Notes: generated from the sequence alone by a model not told the origin. DNA of 64,000 nt from Lunularia cruciata (GCA_948567375.1 OX419760.1:29202001-29266000), one strand, 5' to 3'. Shown: positions 45,169 to 59,973, numbered from the stretch's first letter. Program-made: numbers and translations.

Positions 45169-46046
45169 TGAACATTCTGTTCCACAAACTCCATCTGGGC
45201 AACTTGTCGAGGTTGCCTATTCCTAAGTGGACATTCAGCAATGCGATGTCCAACTTGGCAACAATAAAAGAAACCTCCAATTTGTCGTAATCTTTCTTTA
45301 TCTACTGTGCCAAGTGGTCTTCGTTGGATAGCATCAATCTCCATTGGTACTGGTTCTTCCACTCGTGGTACTGGTAGGCTTTGTGTAGGTCGAGGTCGAG
45401 ACCAAGTTGTCGCAACCAAGGAATCAAAATGCTCAGCCAATTGCATGGCTTCTTCTACGTTTTGTGGCTCCCGCATGGTCACCTCCAATTTGGTTCGTGA
45501 CTTCAATCCTTGCACAAATCGATCCAGAACTTCACCTTCTTGGATATCTGGAATTTGCATGATGATGTTCTGAAATTGTGTGATGTAGCTTCTCACTGAG
45601 CCAATCTGCCTCAACTCCGCCAATTTATCTCGTGCGGCTTGGGTGGCATTTATAGTTTGAAATTGACCAAGTATTGTGTCCTTGAATTCTGCCCATGTCG
45701 AAATCGGTGTAGCAATTTGTCATTCAGCTCTTTCTACTCGGAATCGCCACCAAAGTTTTGCCACGCCATCCAATTGGCTAGAAGCCAAGAGAATTTGTTT
45801 CCGCTCGTCTTGAAGATACGTGGCTTCAAAGTAACGTTCGCAGTCAAACACAAAATTCTCCACTGTGCCAGGAAGATTCTTGCCTTCAAACACCTTGGGT
45901 TTCAGAAATCAAATGCAATCTTCTCCATCTCAAACTGGCGCTCTGTCTATCTGTTCTCGTTGTTGCTGGTCTCGTTCATCCAACAATCAAGTAAGATGCT
46001 CAATTTGTTGTTGCATTGCAAGGATAACATCCGGTATTGCCGCCAT
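45144..46046 (-). pseudogene. gypsy copy 2 gag
   Basis: ATG at 46046..46044, TAG at 45146..45144. Same four internal TGA stops as copy 1 and the same Phe in place of the first zinc-knuckle cysteine. Confidence 0.88.
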
Positions 46047-46304
46047 TGCTACTACTCTATTCTACTACACTCAATTTATCTAGTTGATTAAAACATAGAT
46101 ACAACACGTCCACCGTTCTCCATAAGTTACAACTGGAAGTATCAAAGGTTCCTCTGACACGGTGATCATGTGTAGAAAATCCTGCCCAAAGCGCGAGGTG
46201 ATGAATTGTGTGAAATGATGCTTTGGTAATATCTAGACATGAAAGTCCCAATGGTTTGGTGGAAGTGGATTTGGTGGTCCATAAATTCCATCCATCCCAT
46301 TCCC

Positions 46305-46316
46305 GCTCTGATACCA
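46305..46316 (-). other. Primer binding site of gypsy copy 2
   Basis: TGGTATCAGAGC on the minus strand, one base inside the 5' LTR. Confidence 0.92.
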
Positions 46317-46317
46317 A

Positions 46318-46739
46318 TGTAAAAGACCGAAACCGAAGAGAGAAATAGGAGAATGGAAACTCACATTGGGACACTTGAATGAGGGAAAACTCTGAATGCT
46401 TGCATGAGTTTTGGCCTTGGTATTTATAGATAGCATACAAGACCCTTGAAGCTTCTCAAGAAGCTTCCTTGAGCCGCTTTCTTGGAGTGCAAGCCAAGTT
46501 AACTAGGATGCTTCTCAAGAAGCTTCTTTCTAGAAGCCGCCTACTTGGCGTGCAAACTAAGTTAGTTAGAAGCTTCTAGAAGCTTTCTTCTAGAAGCTAC
46601 ATGCTTAGTGCGCAAGTTAACTAGTTGGGAAGCTTCCTAAGAAGCTTCTTAGATGCTTCTAGAATATTCTAGATTATTTTGTCTTATTCTCTACTTCGTA
46701 AGCCCGACTAACTTCGTCACTAAACTCCATATTGTTACA
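46318..46739 (-). repeat. 5' LTR of gypsy copy 2
   Basis: 422 bp with TATAAATA at 46428..46421. The three-unit heat-shock-type element at about 46569..46581 reads GAAgcTTCtaGAA, closer to consensus than copy 1, and TTCtaGAAtaTTC is kept at 46657..46669. Confidence 0.92.
46447..46675. promoter_or_regulatory. Heat-shock-element array in 5' LTR of gypsy copy 2
   Basis: Equivalent of 11814..12042; two gapless three-unit GAA/TTC elements plus several pairs upstream of the TATA box. Confidence 0.6.
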
Positions 46740-46744
46740 TTAAT
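46740..46744. repeat. Target-site duplication of gypsy copy 2, right (TTAAT)
   Basis: Direct repeat of 41087..41091. Confidence 0.9.
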
Positions 46745-48110
46745 GATTATATTGATATAATGCACAACTTTATATTAAAAGAGCATACTTGATATGGACA
46801 AGATTAAGGTTCTGTGGATTTTTCGGTGCAGTAACAATAGATTCATCTAAATGTAAGATCAATGTAGACAAAAACACAACACACAACATATGTTAGTGAT
46901 ATTGTGTAGTATAAATTCTATCGGTTGTTGATCTTTTGTATATAAATTTTGAATAAAAAGTTATTTAAGTTAAAATAATAAAATATAGAAGTAACCATGC
47001 CTATAATATACACATATATATATCATCCAAAGTCAATTTAGTCCGAAATGGGTCCAAAGTTTGACAGGAGTATTTAGCGTCAATCTTATCTTGTATGAAG
47101 CTAAATTTCTTTAGAAATTTTTCAATTTTATTCAATATGCATGTCTCATCCATAAAATTTGACCAACCAATACATATAGAATAATTAGATGGATACATCA
47201 CCCATGAATTTTCAATCTAAAGATATTTAAAGTGTAAGGGTTTATTCTGTACCAAAGTGTTGGACCATAAAATTTTGATGGCCAAGGTTTAGCCAAAATA
47301 AATGTTCATAAATATATCTTGGCTTGAGGTTGGGTATAAAGCAAATTCTCATAAGGCAAGGATTGATGTGATATAAAGTAACTTAAAATAAATTTTTTCT
47401 CAATGATCAGTAGTCATGATTATAATTTATTGTATTGAAATCGATTTTTTATTATTCTAAAAGATTAGACTCTAAGTAATTTATTAATATTCATAATTTT
47501 TTATAATAATTCTAAAAGGTTAGAGTAATCGAATGTTCAACATTCAGAACATCAATCAAGTACCCCAAGTCTCCAATATATATTGCTACCATATGTATTG
47601 TAGATAGAATATTCACGAAGAAGAAGCATCTTATTGAATTGGATGGAATAATAATAATTCTTGAAAACAAGCTAACTGTTTATGGTTAAATTATCTAGTG
47701 CAGGTATATAAGAGGTACGCATAATCTTTACTATGATTGAGTTTTAACTTTGAATTTTTGGAGTTTCTACCTTCTTTCTTAAGGAATCTTCTATTGTAAG
47801 TTTTTAGCAAAAGGAGATATTACTATTATAATAGACGATCATAAAATATGTGGGATTGTAGATTGAAAGCATGTAATTCATAACTATGTTCCCTAATTGT
47901 CATTTCTTTTCACCTCAAAATTTCTATAATTATCCTTTCTTGACAAATTTTCAGGTCTGGAATTTTTAGATGTTATTATTATTACAACCGACATGTGAGT
48001 TCAAAAAATAAATTAATCCAATTACATAGTGTAAAAACAAAACCTATGTATTTTTTAAAAAGAGTGATATAAATAAGAATAATCATTTTTTTTGGATAAA
48101 TGCATATAGT
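46740..48110. repeat. Decayed flank copy A' (right of gypsy copy 2)
   Basis: Equivalent to 12107..13477; continues the A-like homology across the insertion. No gene recognised. Confidence 0.5.
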
Positions 48111-51100
48111 ACGATCGGAGATCAACGTTAATAGGCAAGCTCTTTCAGGCAAACTATGCGGTTGCGAAGCATGACTTTGGCTGGACAATTCCTGATTTTC
48201 AAAATCTCCTCAGAACTTACATACACCAACGCTGTTCTGCTTTCCAATATAGGGACTCATCTGCATCTCCCTCAGTTCCGGAATTTCTTCTCACAGGCAA
48301 ATGATGAACTCCTGCCCCATACCACGACGAGCAAATCGCAGTAACCTCCCGAAATCAGGCGCATCGATCACATACCACCATCTACAAAATTGCACCGACC
48401 TCAGTCTATCCCACGTGAAAAGCTCGTACATTGACAGAACAATTGTCTTGACCGAGTGAAAGGTGGGGACCGTGTAGGATAACAAAGAATAGTCAATCTA
48501 AGTACAGTTACTGGTTCCTATCCTGACATGAGGCTCTCGTTGTCTCTTACGGTGAGGTTGTCTCTAGTATCTTCTGTTGCACTACTAGTGGCATATCGGG
48601 TCCACCTGCTGTACATGAAAGTCTTCAGCTGACACTTATCTCCTCATATTGTGTTCTGTACAAAGACCAGTCAAGTGCAAAATATAATGGAAACGAGAGG
48701 TGGGTACCACAAGCTAAAGAATCAAATGGCTTTCTTGATATGATCAATTCGCAAGCGCCTATGCGCTAAAACTGTTTCTCCTGCGACGATTTGACTCTAG
48801 AAGTTTCTGGGAGAGTGAGGGAGCATCGGATACTCTTGTGTCAAATCCTCCCAAATGCCATCATACGCCATGGTGATCTAAGGAAGTTCTTGACAGTGTG
48901 CCGGAGCATTACTGTCCTCCTCTCTGAAAACCTCCCAAAGTCAGCCGCAGAAATGACAATCTGGACTTGACTGGGTTATCGTGGGGCGCAGTTGGGGTAA
49001 GATGTGTTTGGCACAACCCGAGACTGAGTTAGTTTATGGAATATTCGTTAAGGATGGATTGATCCGTTGACCAAATCTTCCCGTTTTTCATCTAAAATAG
49101 ATCGGATGGAAACCAAGTTCATGTTATGTTGAGTCAATGAAAGATTATGTCGTTGTATGTTGGGGTTTTACTTGAGTATTGCATATGTATGAGAAATTAC
49201 TTTATCTTAACATCCAAATAGTAGCAGTAGATTTGTTAATCTCTATTATTCTCAAGTAAGGAGATATAATCCGTGGCAGGTTGTTATTCAGGTTAACAGG
49301 AGGGTAAAGTTTGATCCTTCGAGTTGATCCGATAGATAGATGCAATACCAGTTGCGTTTCCTTAGAGCAAATTCTTGGAACTGAGAAGACTTATTGATGA
49401 AGCCGAAGCTCAACAAGAGCAAACAAAAATAGAGATGATGATACTATCATTGAGTACAGAACTAGCAAGAGTCGACAAAACACACTAACGCAAATGAGTA
49501 TATTTCTTTCTAATTGTTGAGAGAATTCTAAATCTGCTACATGTGGGAGCTGTTGCATATATTTATAAACTTGCATAATTGTGTGAATTATCTTATAGTC
49601 CGTTTACGGACTGTTGTATTGGTGTGATGTACAAATTTATATTTAAAGCATATTTGATTGATCAAGATTCAAGGTACTGAGGATTTTTCGGTGACCGTAA
49701 GAACGGGATCATCTAAATGTAAGATCAATGACACAACACATAATATGTTATTGATTTCGTGTAGTGTAGTACGGATTCCATGTCTTATTGATTTTGTGTA
49801 ATATGGACTCTAGGGAAAACAGGAATTAAATCTAATCAGGGCAATTTCCCCGGAATTTTATCATGTCCCGGTGGCCATCTAATGATTATTTGACGAGTTC
49901 TCGTAATGTCATGATGGGACTTAACATTTTTGACCCGGATGGATCAAGGGTAAAAAACTTCTCTTAATTGGTCAATTTGAAAGCCTGTTCATATATTAAA
50001 CGCTTAAACAAGGGAGGTTCTAAAACTCCAAAACTTCGAAGATTATGCAAGTTTTGCTTATTCAAGGGTAAAAATCATTTCTTAATCGGTCAATTTGAAA
50101 GCTTGTTCATATATTAAACGCTTAAACAAGGAAGGTTCTAAAACTCCAAGACTTCGAAGATTATGCAAGTGTTGCTTTTGATACAAATCATATTCGTATT
50201 TCTTAGAGGTAAAGGTCTTCTGAATCTGGCATCTTTTGATTTCAACGAATAAATATACGCTGGATATGCTCACTTTGAATGGCTGGAAAATGATCCAAAG
50301 TAGAGAGCATTATAGATAGACTACATATAAGAGATTGCATCACATTTCAATGAATCCACAACAATTCCAAAGAAAATTTTAATTGCATGTTATACATCCG
50401 AGTTCAAACTCGCCACCATTCCAAAAGAAAATTTAGTACACGGTATGCAATAAAGTCCATGATGCATAAGTTGGAAAATATTTTTCCAAAACATATCTAA
50501 TTAAAGATGCTAGCAAAGTCAAGAGATTTAAAAAGCAAGTATTGGATATACCCAACTTAACTTTCTCCTTTGACCTAAAAATTAATTACTTGTAAAGTCA
50601 TCAAAGTGAAAGTCAACTTATTATTAACAACTTTATTATTTATTTGCAAAATAATAACCGCAAAATGAAAAACATTATGATATTATTTGCAACCAAAGTA
50701 CCAAAATAATCTTAACCTATTGCAGAAAAGGGCACAAACACATTTTTTATCCCATTTTACCTCATCTTATGATCAAATGTATCCATATTTGGGCCAAAAT
50801 ATAAAGTTTGTTGAGGAAAATAGTTTTCATTCTGACCTTCTTGTGCATATTTTAAAAATATTAATTTTTTCTTTATTGTCTATGTTAAGTATGTTGAACT
50901 TATTTTCAGTTCTAAGTATGATATATAGATATTTACAAGTTATGAAATGGATCCAAATAGCTTTTTTGGGTATGGATATGGATTATGAGACGGATCCAAC
51001 TAGCATTTTCGTTTTATGTTGACCAATAAATAGGAACTTATAATATTTACTGATAAAGTGACAATGACAATTTATTAACATATGAAACGGAAATTGCTAC

Positions 51101-53520
51101 CTTGATCCATAAAAGTTCTATCTATAAAAGAATTTAAGTTTTATAAGGAAGAGTAAGTGTATATCAATGTGATATTTATCTTTGCGATACACATAGTATT
51201 CTATAGGAATAATGGAATTAAAAATGTTTCAATTCTATTTGGGTATTATAGTTTTTAATTAGATAAATAAACCTTCAGATAGTACAATTTTGATGTGGAG
51301 TTTATAAATATGTAGATCTAGATAATAATCAATAGAACTGCATAGAAATAAATAGTGCTTTGGTCATGAGTAAAGAATCTTCCTTATGGTAGTTGTCATA
51401 TTAGAAAACTTTTACCTTGTATATTCCATATATTTTTAGACTCTAAGAAACTGAAATTTATAATGTCTAGGAGAAAAATAATGGATTTTATTCTTCTCCT
51501 AGACATGCTAATATATAGATATATTATTTTTTTATTGTAAATGAATATCAATTTTTTTTTGGAAAAATATGCAAAAACTAAAATTTTGTAAAATATAACA
51601 AGAAATTTAGAAGAAAATTAAAATAAAATTTGCAACTAAAAATATTCATAATAGTCATAATAAAATAGTCATAAAGGTTTGTAATATATGACAAGAAATT
51701 TAGAAGAAAAATAAAATAAAATTTGCAACTAAAAATAGTCATAATAGTCATAATAAAATAGTCATATTTATAGCAGAAAAGGAAAATTACACTTCTAATC
51801 TTATTGTTCATCATCTTGTGATCATATTAAATCATGTTTGTGCTAAAGTTGAATATGAAGCTAATCAAGGAAAATAGTTCTCTTTTCACTTTTATACCTA
51901 TAATAAAATTTTAAATTTTTAGATATATATCACAGAATCTTATTCCAATTCTATAGATGAATCCTGATATATAATATGAATATAGATATTTTATTTTATG
52001 ATATAAATCCTAAATACCTTATTCGAAGAAGTATTGCAATACTTCTCTAAGAACTTAAATAGCAATCAAATTACATTAGTTTGTATTAAATTTTAGATAA
52101 CATTTAACTCTGATAGTTATATATTTTCATTCATATATATTACATATATATGAATATTATTATATTAATTATTTATTATATTCTTATTATTGAGATTTTT
52201 TAATGTGAAATAAATTCAATCAATTTTTTCTTAAATGAATTTTATTGAAATTTTAACACTAATTTAATGTCATATATTTAGATTATGTTTGACTTTATAT
52301 GCATGAATTTTTTTATCTTGTCTAATCAAGTATTTTTGGTTTTTTATATTGAGTTATTACAGTGTAATAATTATAGAATTGTGTACTTAAGGATATGATA
52401 TCAAGATATACCAAATATTAGATTTTCTATATACTATTTATTGATATAATTACATTTATTTAATTAATTTTAGGTAAAATAAACTTAAAACTAATATAAT
52501 TTATAGTTTTATCTCTAGGTAAAGCTAAACACTTATTCAAAATATAATCCAAAATGTATCATTAGTAACATGAGAATCTTTACTTGCATTGATATGAGAT
52601 AGTAAATCTAGAATAATTTTTTATCCTTACCTAAAGTACTAATTCATATGTTGAATTTTAGATATGATCCATTAATTATATTATATTTACGAATCTAGTT
52701 ATTGTCAAGTCAATTGTAGTGTCACATCTAGATTATTCAAACACTAGAGTTGCAATGATAATAATTAGAGGTAATTTAGCAATCATTCATAGACTACTTT
52801 TTGACAGTCAGATTTTGTGTTTAGTGTACTTACTTCATGGTGGTGCACATCATCATTTTGCACCGTTGAGACATCAATGAGACAGTTGGGATTTTAGACC
52901 TAGCTTTGAGTCCAAGGGTATACTTTCTAAGTGCAACTCCAGAGAGCTCACTTTTTTAATGTTGAGCCTTGGTGGTGGACAGAGAGATTGGCGAGCGTAA
53001 GGATTTTCTTAACTAGAGTGTGTGTGGTTTGATTATAATTTGTATATAATTTTTTATAATTTATAGAGTGATAAATCAAATAATAATTTGAGTTGAATTT
53101 ATTAGAGTGGTGTAAACAAACTGATTATTGAGGCACTTTAGAATCTATATATAACTTATGTGTGAGTTATGTGTCTATAGTGTATGATGTTGACAACGAT
53201 GTATGTTGTATAGCGATGTATATTGTATAGCAATGCATATACGCATGACACTATGAAAAAAATTATGCAAAGGTTACAAAGCTAACTATATTGTTATTTT
53301 GCTAAATCATGTCCATTTTATGATCCAAAATCATCTTGTATTTCAAATGACATTGATATATAATAGAAATAGTGTTTTGAATCATAACTTCAATTTTGTA
53401 AAACTATTCCAAACGTTCTTAATCCAATATAGCACATCATGAAGTAGGAAATAAATCTTATAAGTATATATTAACTTAGAATGTTTTAAAAGCAACCGAA
53501 TAGAGTCACTTTCAAGACAT
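48111..53520. repeat. Diverged NLR upstream flank, copy B, second period
   Basis: Equivalent to 13478..18900, including the 118-bp duplication (49945..50180), the 13-bp inverted repeat (51463..51506) and the 93-bp duplication (51584..51769). It differs by a 13-bp loss near 52868 and scattered substitutions. No NLR exon at its left edge and no gene supported inside. Confidence 0.6.
51463..51506. repeat. Perfect 13-bp inverted repeat, second copy
   Basis: Arms and loop as at 16830..16873. Confidence 0.7.
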
Positions 53521-56500
53521 ACATAACTATTTCACATCAAAGAAAGCTAATAGATTATTGTTTTGAGCAGGTTACTAACATAAGTAGACTTAATAAAAAA
53601 GTAGTGGATATTCTAAAATTGTATTGTTATTACTTGATATATTAAATATTTTATTAAATTTTCTTGTTTTGTTTTGTTTTGTGTATGTATATTAATACAT
53701 AAATAAATAAATTATTATGATTTGAGATTTTATCTAAGTAAGATGCAATTATACGAAGTAAACATTGCTAATATAAGAAGTTCATGGTTGTCCAAATATG
53801 CGAGCCACTATAAAAATTTAAAATTTTAATAAAACTATATTTTTAGGACCACTTTTTTTATTCATTTTTTAAAAATGATAGTTAAACTATTATTTATGTT
53901 TACCTTAATTTCTTATTTTAGATATGCATTGAGCTGAAACAAGAATAAATATTATTCCAAATATCCTTCATATATTATAAAATAAATAATATTATAATTA
54001 TATTATTTAATTAATAATAAAATTTTAATATTTGACAAAGTGAATTTATGTAATTATGAGAATAATAAATATGTATGTTTAGTTATTAAATATATAGACA
54101 AAATATTAAACAACACTAAGAATATATTCAAGACAATATTGTCTATAATTTAAGATTACTTTTTTGATAATTTCTTGTGCACCTTTTTATCTTGTTTAGC
54201 TTATTAAGATTAATCTTTATTTTATTAGAATTTTCATTCCGGTAGAATGTGTTATCAATCAGGGTGTTTATATTCTTGATAAACTGTCATTTTATTTTCC
54301 TTATGATCATAAATATATCTTTGGTCTAATATCTTACTGTTTGCAATGAATATATACATTTGCAATAAATATGAGAAGAGAGGAGAAATATTCCCTTGTT
54401 GAAGAGGTAGGTTTAATAGGTGCTAATAAAAATAATAACTTTTACTTATATGTGTAAATTTTTATAATTATAAATGCTAGATTTATAAAAGGTCTATTCT
54501 TAACTTATGCTGAGGTATTATAACGTGTTCACATCTGCATTTTAACAATCATATAATAAAATTTCTTGATCATTTAATGCTGGTTATTAGCTTTTTGATA
54601 GATTGATATAGGTTTTGACTAACTAAAAAATAGCCACCTTAAGAGGGACTGATTGATCAATTAAAAAAGAAGTAAAATCATCGTAGCCATTTAATGATAT
54701 TTACACTAATTTCATATAGATAATGCCTTGTTGAACCATACTTCTATACAATTTTATAAATATCTGATTAATATGTCTACTAATATCACTTAAATAATAA
54801 AATTCGACTTGAATATGCTTTAGCAAATTTCGTTAGTGTGCTCAAAGATTGTTGAAGCTACTGGCCTCAACTAACTTAATTCTCAATTCACTTCATAAAA
54901 TCTGAAGTAGTAGAGTCATTAATCTAAATTTAGAAGAAAAATTGAATTTTACAATAATTATTGGAGTGACTATGGTTAATTGTTTAATATCCGGATCTTA
55001 TAAGAATGCTCGTCATGCCAATAGCTTTAATTGAGTCTTACCATACATAAATTTTATAACTTAATAAATATAAATTTGAGATTAAGGAAATTCACGGAAG
55101 TTCTTAGGAAGATTTAAATACATTGTTTAGTTTTATCAAAATCTTGTGTGGATTCTTTCCTTTTAAAATCCGTTTTCTTATTCTTCCTTTCTTTGAACTA
55201 TTACAGAGTAATTCATACTATTATACATCCAATTCTTTCGTAAAATTGACATGAAGAATAATATTTTGATAAAGCATATCTCTCCTTAAATGCATAAACA
55301 AGAGTATTAGTATTTAATTTATCTTTGGGTTGTGCATTTAAATAAATAATCTTAATTTTATTTATTTATTTATTTATTAAAGTATGTACAAGTTTATCCT
55401 AATTAGGAAAGAATATCCCATATCAAATATAGATAAGTGAATTTTGAATTGATGATGAATTTTTAAAGGAGTTTATTAGGTTTGTGCGGCCTACAAATCC
55501 TCACTCAATAATGAAACAATCAATGAATAAATTAATCAGTCACTTAATCAATCAATCATTCACCTCAAATCAAAGTATAGAAATATGTAAAACTCACTTA
55601 GGGACATGGATATTCAATACCCACTGCAATTTTCAACCAAAGTGTATCTAAATAATCTTCTTGAATCTGTTGAACATCACCTCAAAGTTGTGTTGTGTCC
55701 ATCCAACACCACTTCATGAAAGGCATGTAGTCTATGAGAGCCACTTCCCTTTGAAGTTTCTTCTATATTTTTTGTCTCCAAAACTCTATGGTACATTTCC
55801 ATGATTTTGATAGAAGACTTTCAAAGTTCCTTCAAATCTCTTCTAGTCTGTGATTTACTTGACCTAAGAGCTTTGATGCTTCTCTTCCAAGCCACAAATT
55901 GCTCATGTTCCTTCCTTCTATGCTTACTGTACTCTCCTAGATTTTTGAGTACTCCTTCTCGAACCCTACTCCTTCTTTGCTATACTCCCAACTCCTTGCT
56001 CTCTCTACTCTCTTCAAATCGGATAGATACCCTTCCTCTCTTCCCCGATTACCTCCATCCTACCTCATCCGTAAAGTTCCCCCTCATCATCCTTCCTATC
56101 CCGTCTAAGAGCATTTGATAGGAGGATTACGGGAGTTAAGAGCATTTGATAGGAAGATTATGGGAGTCTTTGGTGATATTATTGGACCAAGGACTTTTGA
56201 GTGTGTGACAAGGGATTTAGCACGTAAACAGACGGCTCTGCCAATCTCATGTGGTGAGGTTGGCTTGTTTTCTGCTCTTATGTCATTGTGATGATGTCAG
56301 AACTGATCAAGTGAGTGCTCCAAAGTATAATCAACATAAACTGTGAAGTTTATCCCTTTAGAACAGAATTTCATATCATCTTATAGGAACATAGACAACC
56401 TCATCTCTTGTATCTCATTAGTAGTGCTAAAACACTACCCGCTGTCTAGTCTTACTGTATATTATTTTGCACCATCGTTTGTTTAGATTGATGCCTCATT

Positions 56501-59500
56501 CTCATTTGAAGAATGCAAACATATCGCCTAAAGTTTTTCTTGTTCTATATTAGTCCGGTTCTAAGCATATGAAGATATTCTCAACCTCAAATCAACCTTC
56601 ACATAATCCACTCGATTGGGTGTAACGTTTCCATACCTTGGTAAACGAAAACAATATTGTGCATATTCACAAAGATTAATTTGATGTATGTAAACGACTC
56701 CATCTTTGTATCTTGATGAGAATGGTTGTACTTCTCCATCGTTTTTAAATTTTAAAGAAATTAAATTTTTTTTTGAAAACTCTTGTATGACCTAAAGACA
56801 AACTTCTCAACTTGTATATTAATCCAAATCTCTCAAAAGTCCAGGTTGACTTCAACCCCAAATTTGGACAAAAGATCTAGGCCCATATTTGGCCTAGCGT
56901 CCCATCAAACTTCATCCCAAAAGTTTGCTCTATAAGACCGGCATGAGTTCATCCCAAAGTCAGTGGCCACGCCAAAATATCTGGGCCCAGTGTCTATGGC
57001 TAAATGTCCAAGCCAAACACTTAGTAGCGTTATAGAGCTTTGCATAACTGTTGACATCATACTTCAAAGATACCAATAACATTACACTAAATAATTCATG
57101 ATTCACCAAAAATCCGTAGTCTAAGAAAAAACAATTAGCATCTTTACTTGCTCAAACCAGGACTAACTATCTGATGAATTGAAGGTATCAATCATACTTA
57201 TCGTTGTCTTTGAGTACAACAATACTTTGAAAAATGCTTCATCACTCTTCTCAAATTTGCTCTCTATATTCTTTTTGTTTGACGTGTTGACGTAATGTGT
57301 AAGGACACTCGTACAGAACACTTCTTGTATTACAATAACTAAACCTTTTGCTTATCTTACATTATCATACATCTCAAATTTGACGAATTGCATGTTTTGA
57401 GAGCTTGCAAAATCATATGTTGTGTCTTTGTTCTAAAGTATCTAAGGTACATGTCTTATTCTTACCAAGCTTACATCCAATAATTTGAGGACAATCCTTG
57501 ATCAAATCTCTACGAGCGAAGGGATATACACATACACATTGCAAAATATACAAAATTGAAAATATTTTACAGTCTATTATAGATTCCGGATCCGCGTTCA
57601 AGTTTCTTCTCATAAAGGATTGGGATCAAGTTTTTAGCATCAACATTTATCCATTTCCTACAAATCTCTCTAATTCTCAACATAGGTTCATATTTTGATG
57701 ATTTGATATATAGTATACAGAATTGAGTCTATAAATTCTGATAGGAACTTTATGTCCCCTGGGACATAATCTACAAGTGTTCTACTCAACCATACGTAAA
57801 CCTTTGCAAGCCGCTCTCTCCATCTGTAATGTCAGCCATGTATGCATTAATTAGTTCAGTGCGCGTATGCATTAATCTTGTATTCTAGAATTCCTACCAA
57901 CTTTTAGCAGCAAATGTCGAATGGACAGATGTTTTCGTTTCCACTTCTCCCTTTCTTCTGTGTTTGCCATAATATGGTGTGTAAGTTCACCACATGCACT
58001 TGTGATTGATTTCCTCCGCTATGCCTTTGATGTTGACGCTTGGTCGATAAAATGGATGCTCAAATCCGGACGACTCGGTTGAGTTACAAACCAGGGTGTA
58101 GCTAATCCCAAAATTGTCCCATATTGTCACCGATGTTGAAATGACCTAACTAGACGATTGATTGTCTCGAGACGAGTTCAGCGTCTGATCTTCATCCCTC
58201 GTACGATATGCTCGGTCGTCAAGGTAAAAATTTTAATATCTCTAGACCCCCACACAAACAATGTCCGGCAGCCCATAACCATGACATTGAACCGCAACCA
58301 CTTCGCTATGCACTAGCAGGTTGAAAGAGTTCTGAATTTGGTCCACAGGGAGATATCTGTCAGTATTCAGTAGTTCTCATTTCAGGTGTCTGAGTGGGAA
58401 GTACAGTTTATTCAGACTCGAACATGGCCGGAACCGGCTGGCCCTTTTGATTTCCGCGTTGTCTTTCTTTGCTCTTAGTTGGCTTTTTATATATGTTTGT
58501 GGAAGTCACACCCTTCACCATCTATGAAATCTCGTTCGCTCTTAGCTCACCCCTCTGTTTTAAGTTTTACACTATAAGATTGTACCGTTCTGTTTGAAAC
58601 TTACAAGATAAGATTATACTGCAAACATTCATACCCCTACTATCATGTGATGTCCATGACCTTAGATAATGAAAAAACAAATCACGAATACAATTTTCCT
58701 TGATCTTTCTTGTTTAGCAAGAGTTCAAAGTCCCTCTAATAAACGAGCTCCTGTTTTCCCTGTACTCCACCTCGTCTGGCCCCGTCAATTACTGTGCCTA
58801 GTGCAGCCCGAAAGATCATGCATGTGTTGCATGGTCTTCTTGGACACACTAGTTCATGAACGTTTTAGAATCCAATGATTGGTTGATGAGTATGGGAACT
58901 TCCTCCTTCGAAATTCGAGCTGCGGTAAAGTTTCAGAAGCATATTCTTGTTAAGATGTGGAGCTTGATCCGTCCGAATTGTCCCGTTTACGATGCTGAGG
59001 TATGTGATTCAGATCATCCACGGGATATAGTCCAGGGTCGAGACAAATGTTTCACAATTCAAGAAATCGGGGTGACACCGTGAGTGCGATCTTCTTCTTT
59101 GTGCAACTGTAGAAGGTTACCTTGCAACCTGCAAAGTGAGTGTGATCTTCTTCTTTGTGCAACTGTAAAAGGTAACCTTGCAACCTGCAAAGTGAACCTT
59201 GCGGAGAGTAGAAAATAGATACGTTTGTGAAAAAGAATCAGTGGAGAACTCTAGTAACTTTGATTGCATGAAGTTGGCCAGCAGAGTTATGATTTTGATC
59301 AAAAGAGAAACGAGAAAGAGATAAATAGAAAAGTGCGGATCAAAATAAACTCAAGAACAGATTAGACAGAAAAAGAGTTGGTCGGGACACCGTCCCGACT
59401 AACTCTATTGATTTATCTCTAGTAACATGGTCTGTAGGTAAACCAATTCACATAAGGAATAGCCTTTAGCAGAACTTTTTGTTGCGGGGAGATTTCATTT

Positions 59501-59965
59501 ACTGTGCTGGAGCTCGTAGTTTCATCTGGACACTCCGGAATGTAGCTGGAAGCGCACACATTATGTTTCCTTAGAGAATTTTATCGCCCTGATTAGATAT
59601 GTCGGAGATCTCTATTGATTTATCTGTTCCTCTTAGGATCTTGAATTATTGAGATCAACCCTGCTCAGGAAGGAAAGATATATCAGGAGACAAAGAGATT
59701 ATGACAGTCTTCAATTATTGACATCAACCCAGCACAAGAAGGAAAGACATATAGGGACACAAAGAGAAAGGTAAAAAAATGTACTCACACATATATAAAT
59801 AGATACACGAGAATTAACGGATACACAAAAATTAACGTGGTTTAGAATCACTTGCTCTTCCAAGAATTAAGACGGTTTAGAATCACTTGCTCTTCCAAGA
59901 ATTAAGACGGTTTAGAATCACTTGCTTCTACATCTACTGCCATACAGATCCAGGAATTTTAAAGA
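53521..59965. other. AT-rich to moderate intergenic DNA, second period, no gene supported
   Basis: Equivalent to 18901..25340. Contains a 5-bp gain in a TTTTG run near 53672, the TTTA run (55356..55379), the 31-bp repeat (56106..56167), the 56-bp repeat (59080..59191), the GC-rich hairpin (59376..59404) and the 35-bp repeat (59839..59929). One-base indels between copies near 56080 and 58228 fall inside candidate open frames or homopolymers, as expected for noncoding DNA. Confidence 0.5.
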
Positions 59966-59967
59966 AT

Positions 59968-59973
59968 TTTATT
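59968..59973 (-). promoter_or_regulatory. Possible poly(A) signal of the right NLR copy
   Basis: AATAAA on the minus strand, equivalent to 25348..25343; weak evidence alone. Confidence 0.22.

Larger units (their letters stand above)
41092..46739 (-). mobile_element. Ty3/gypsy chromovirus LTR retrotransposon, copy 2 (defective)
   Basis: 5648 bp, same layout as copy 1: LTRs at 46739..46318 and 41513..41092 (both 422 bp), primer site 46316..46305, gag, pol, chromodomain, polypurine tract 41529..41514. It carries the same inherited breaks as copy 1 plus a private TAG in pol (44526..44524). It differs from copy 1 at about 1% of bases, nearly all transitions, clearly more than the flanking DNA. 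Confidence 0.95.

Noticed and set aside
41092-46739. Gypsy copy 2 as an independent insertion
   Set aside because: Same target site, same LTR edges and same inherited stops as copy 1, so it is a passenger of the segmental duplication.
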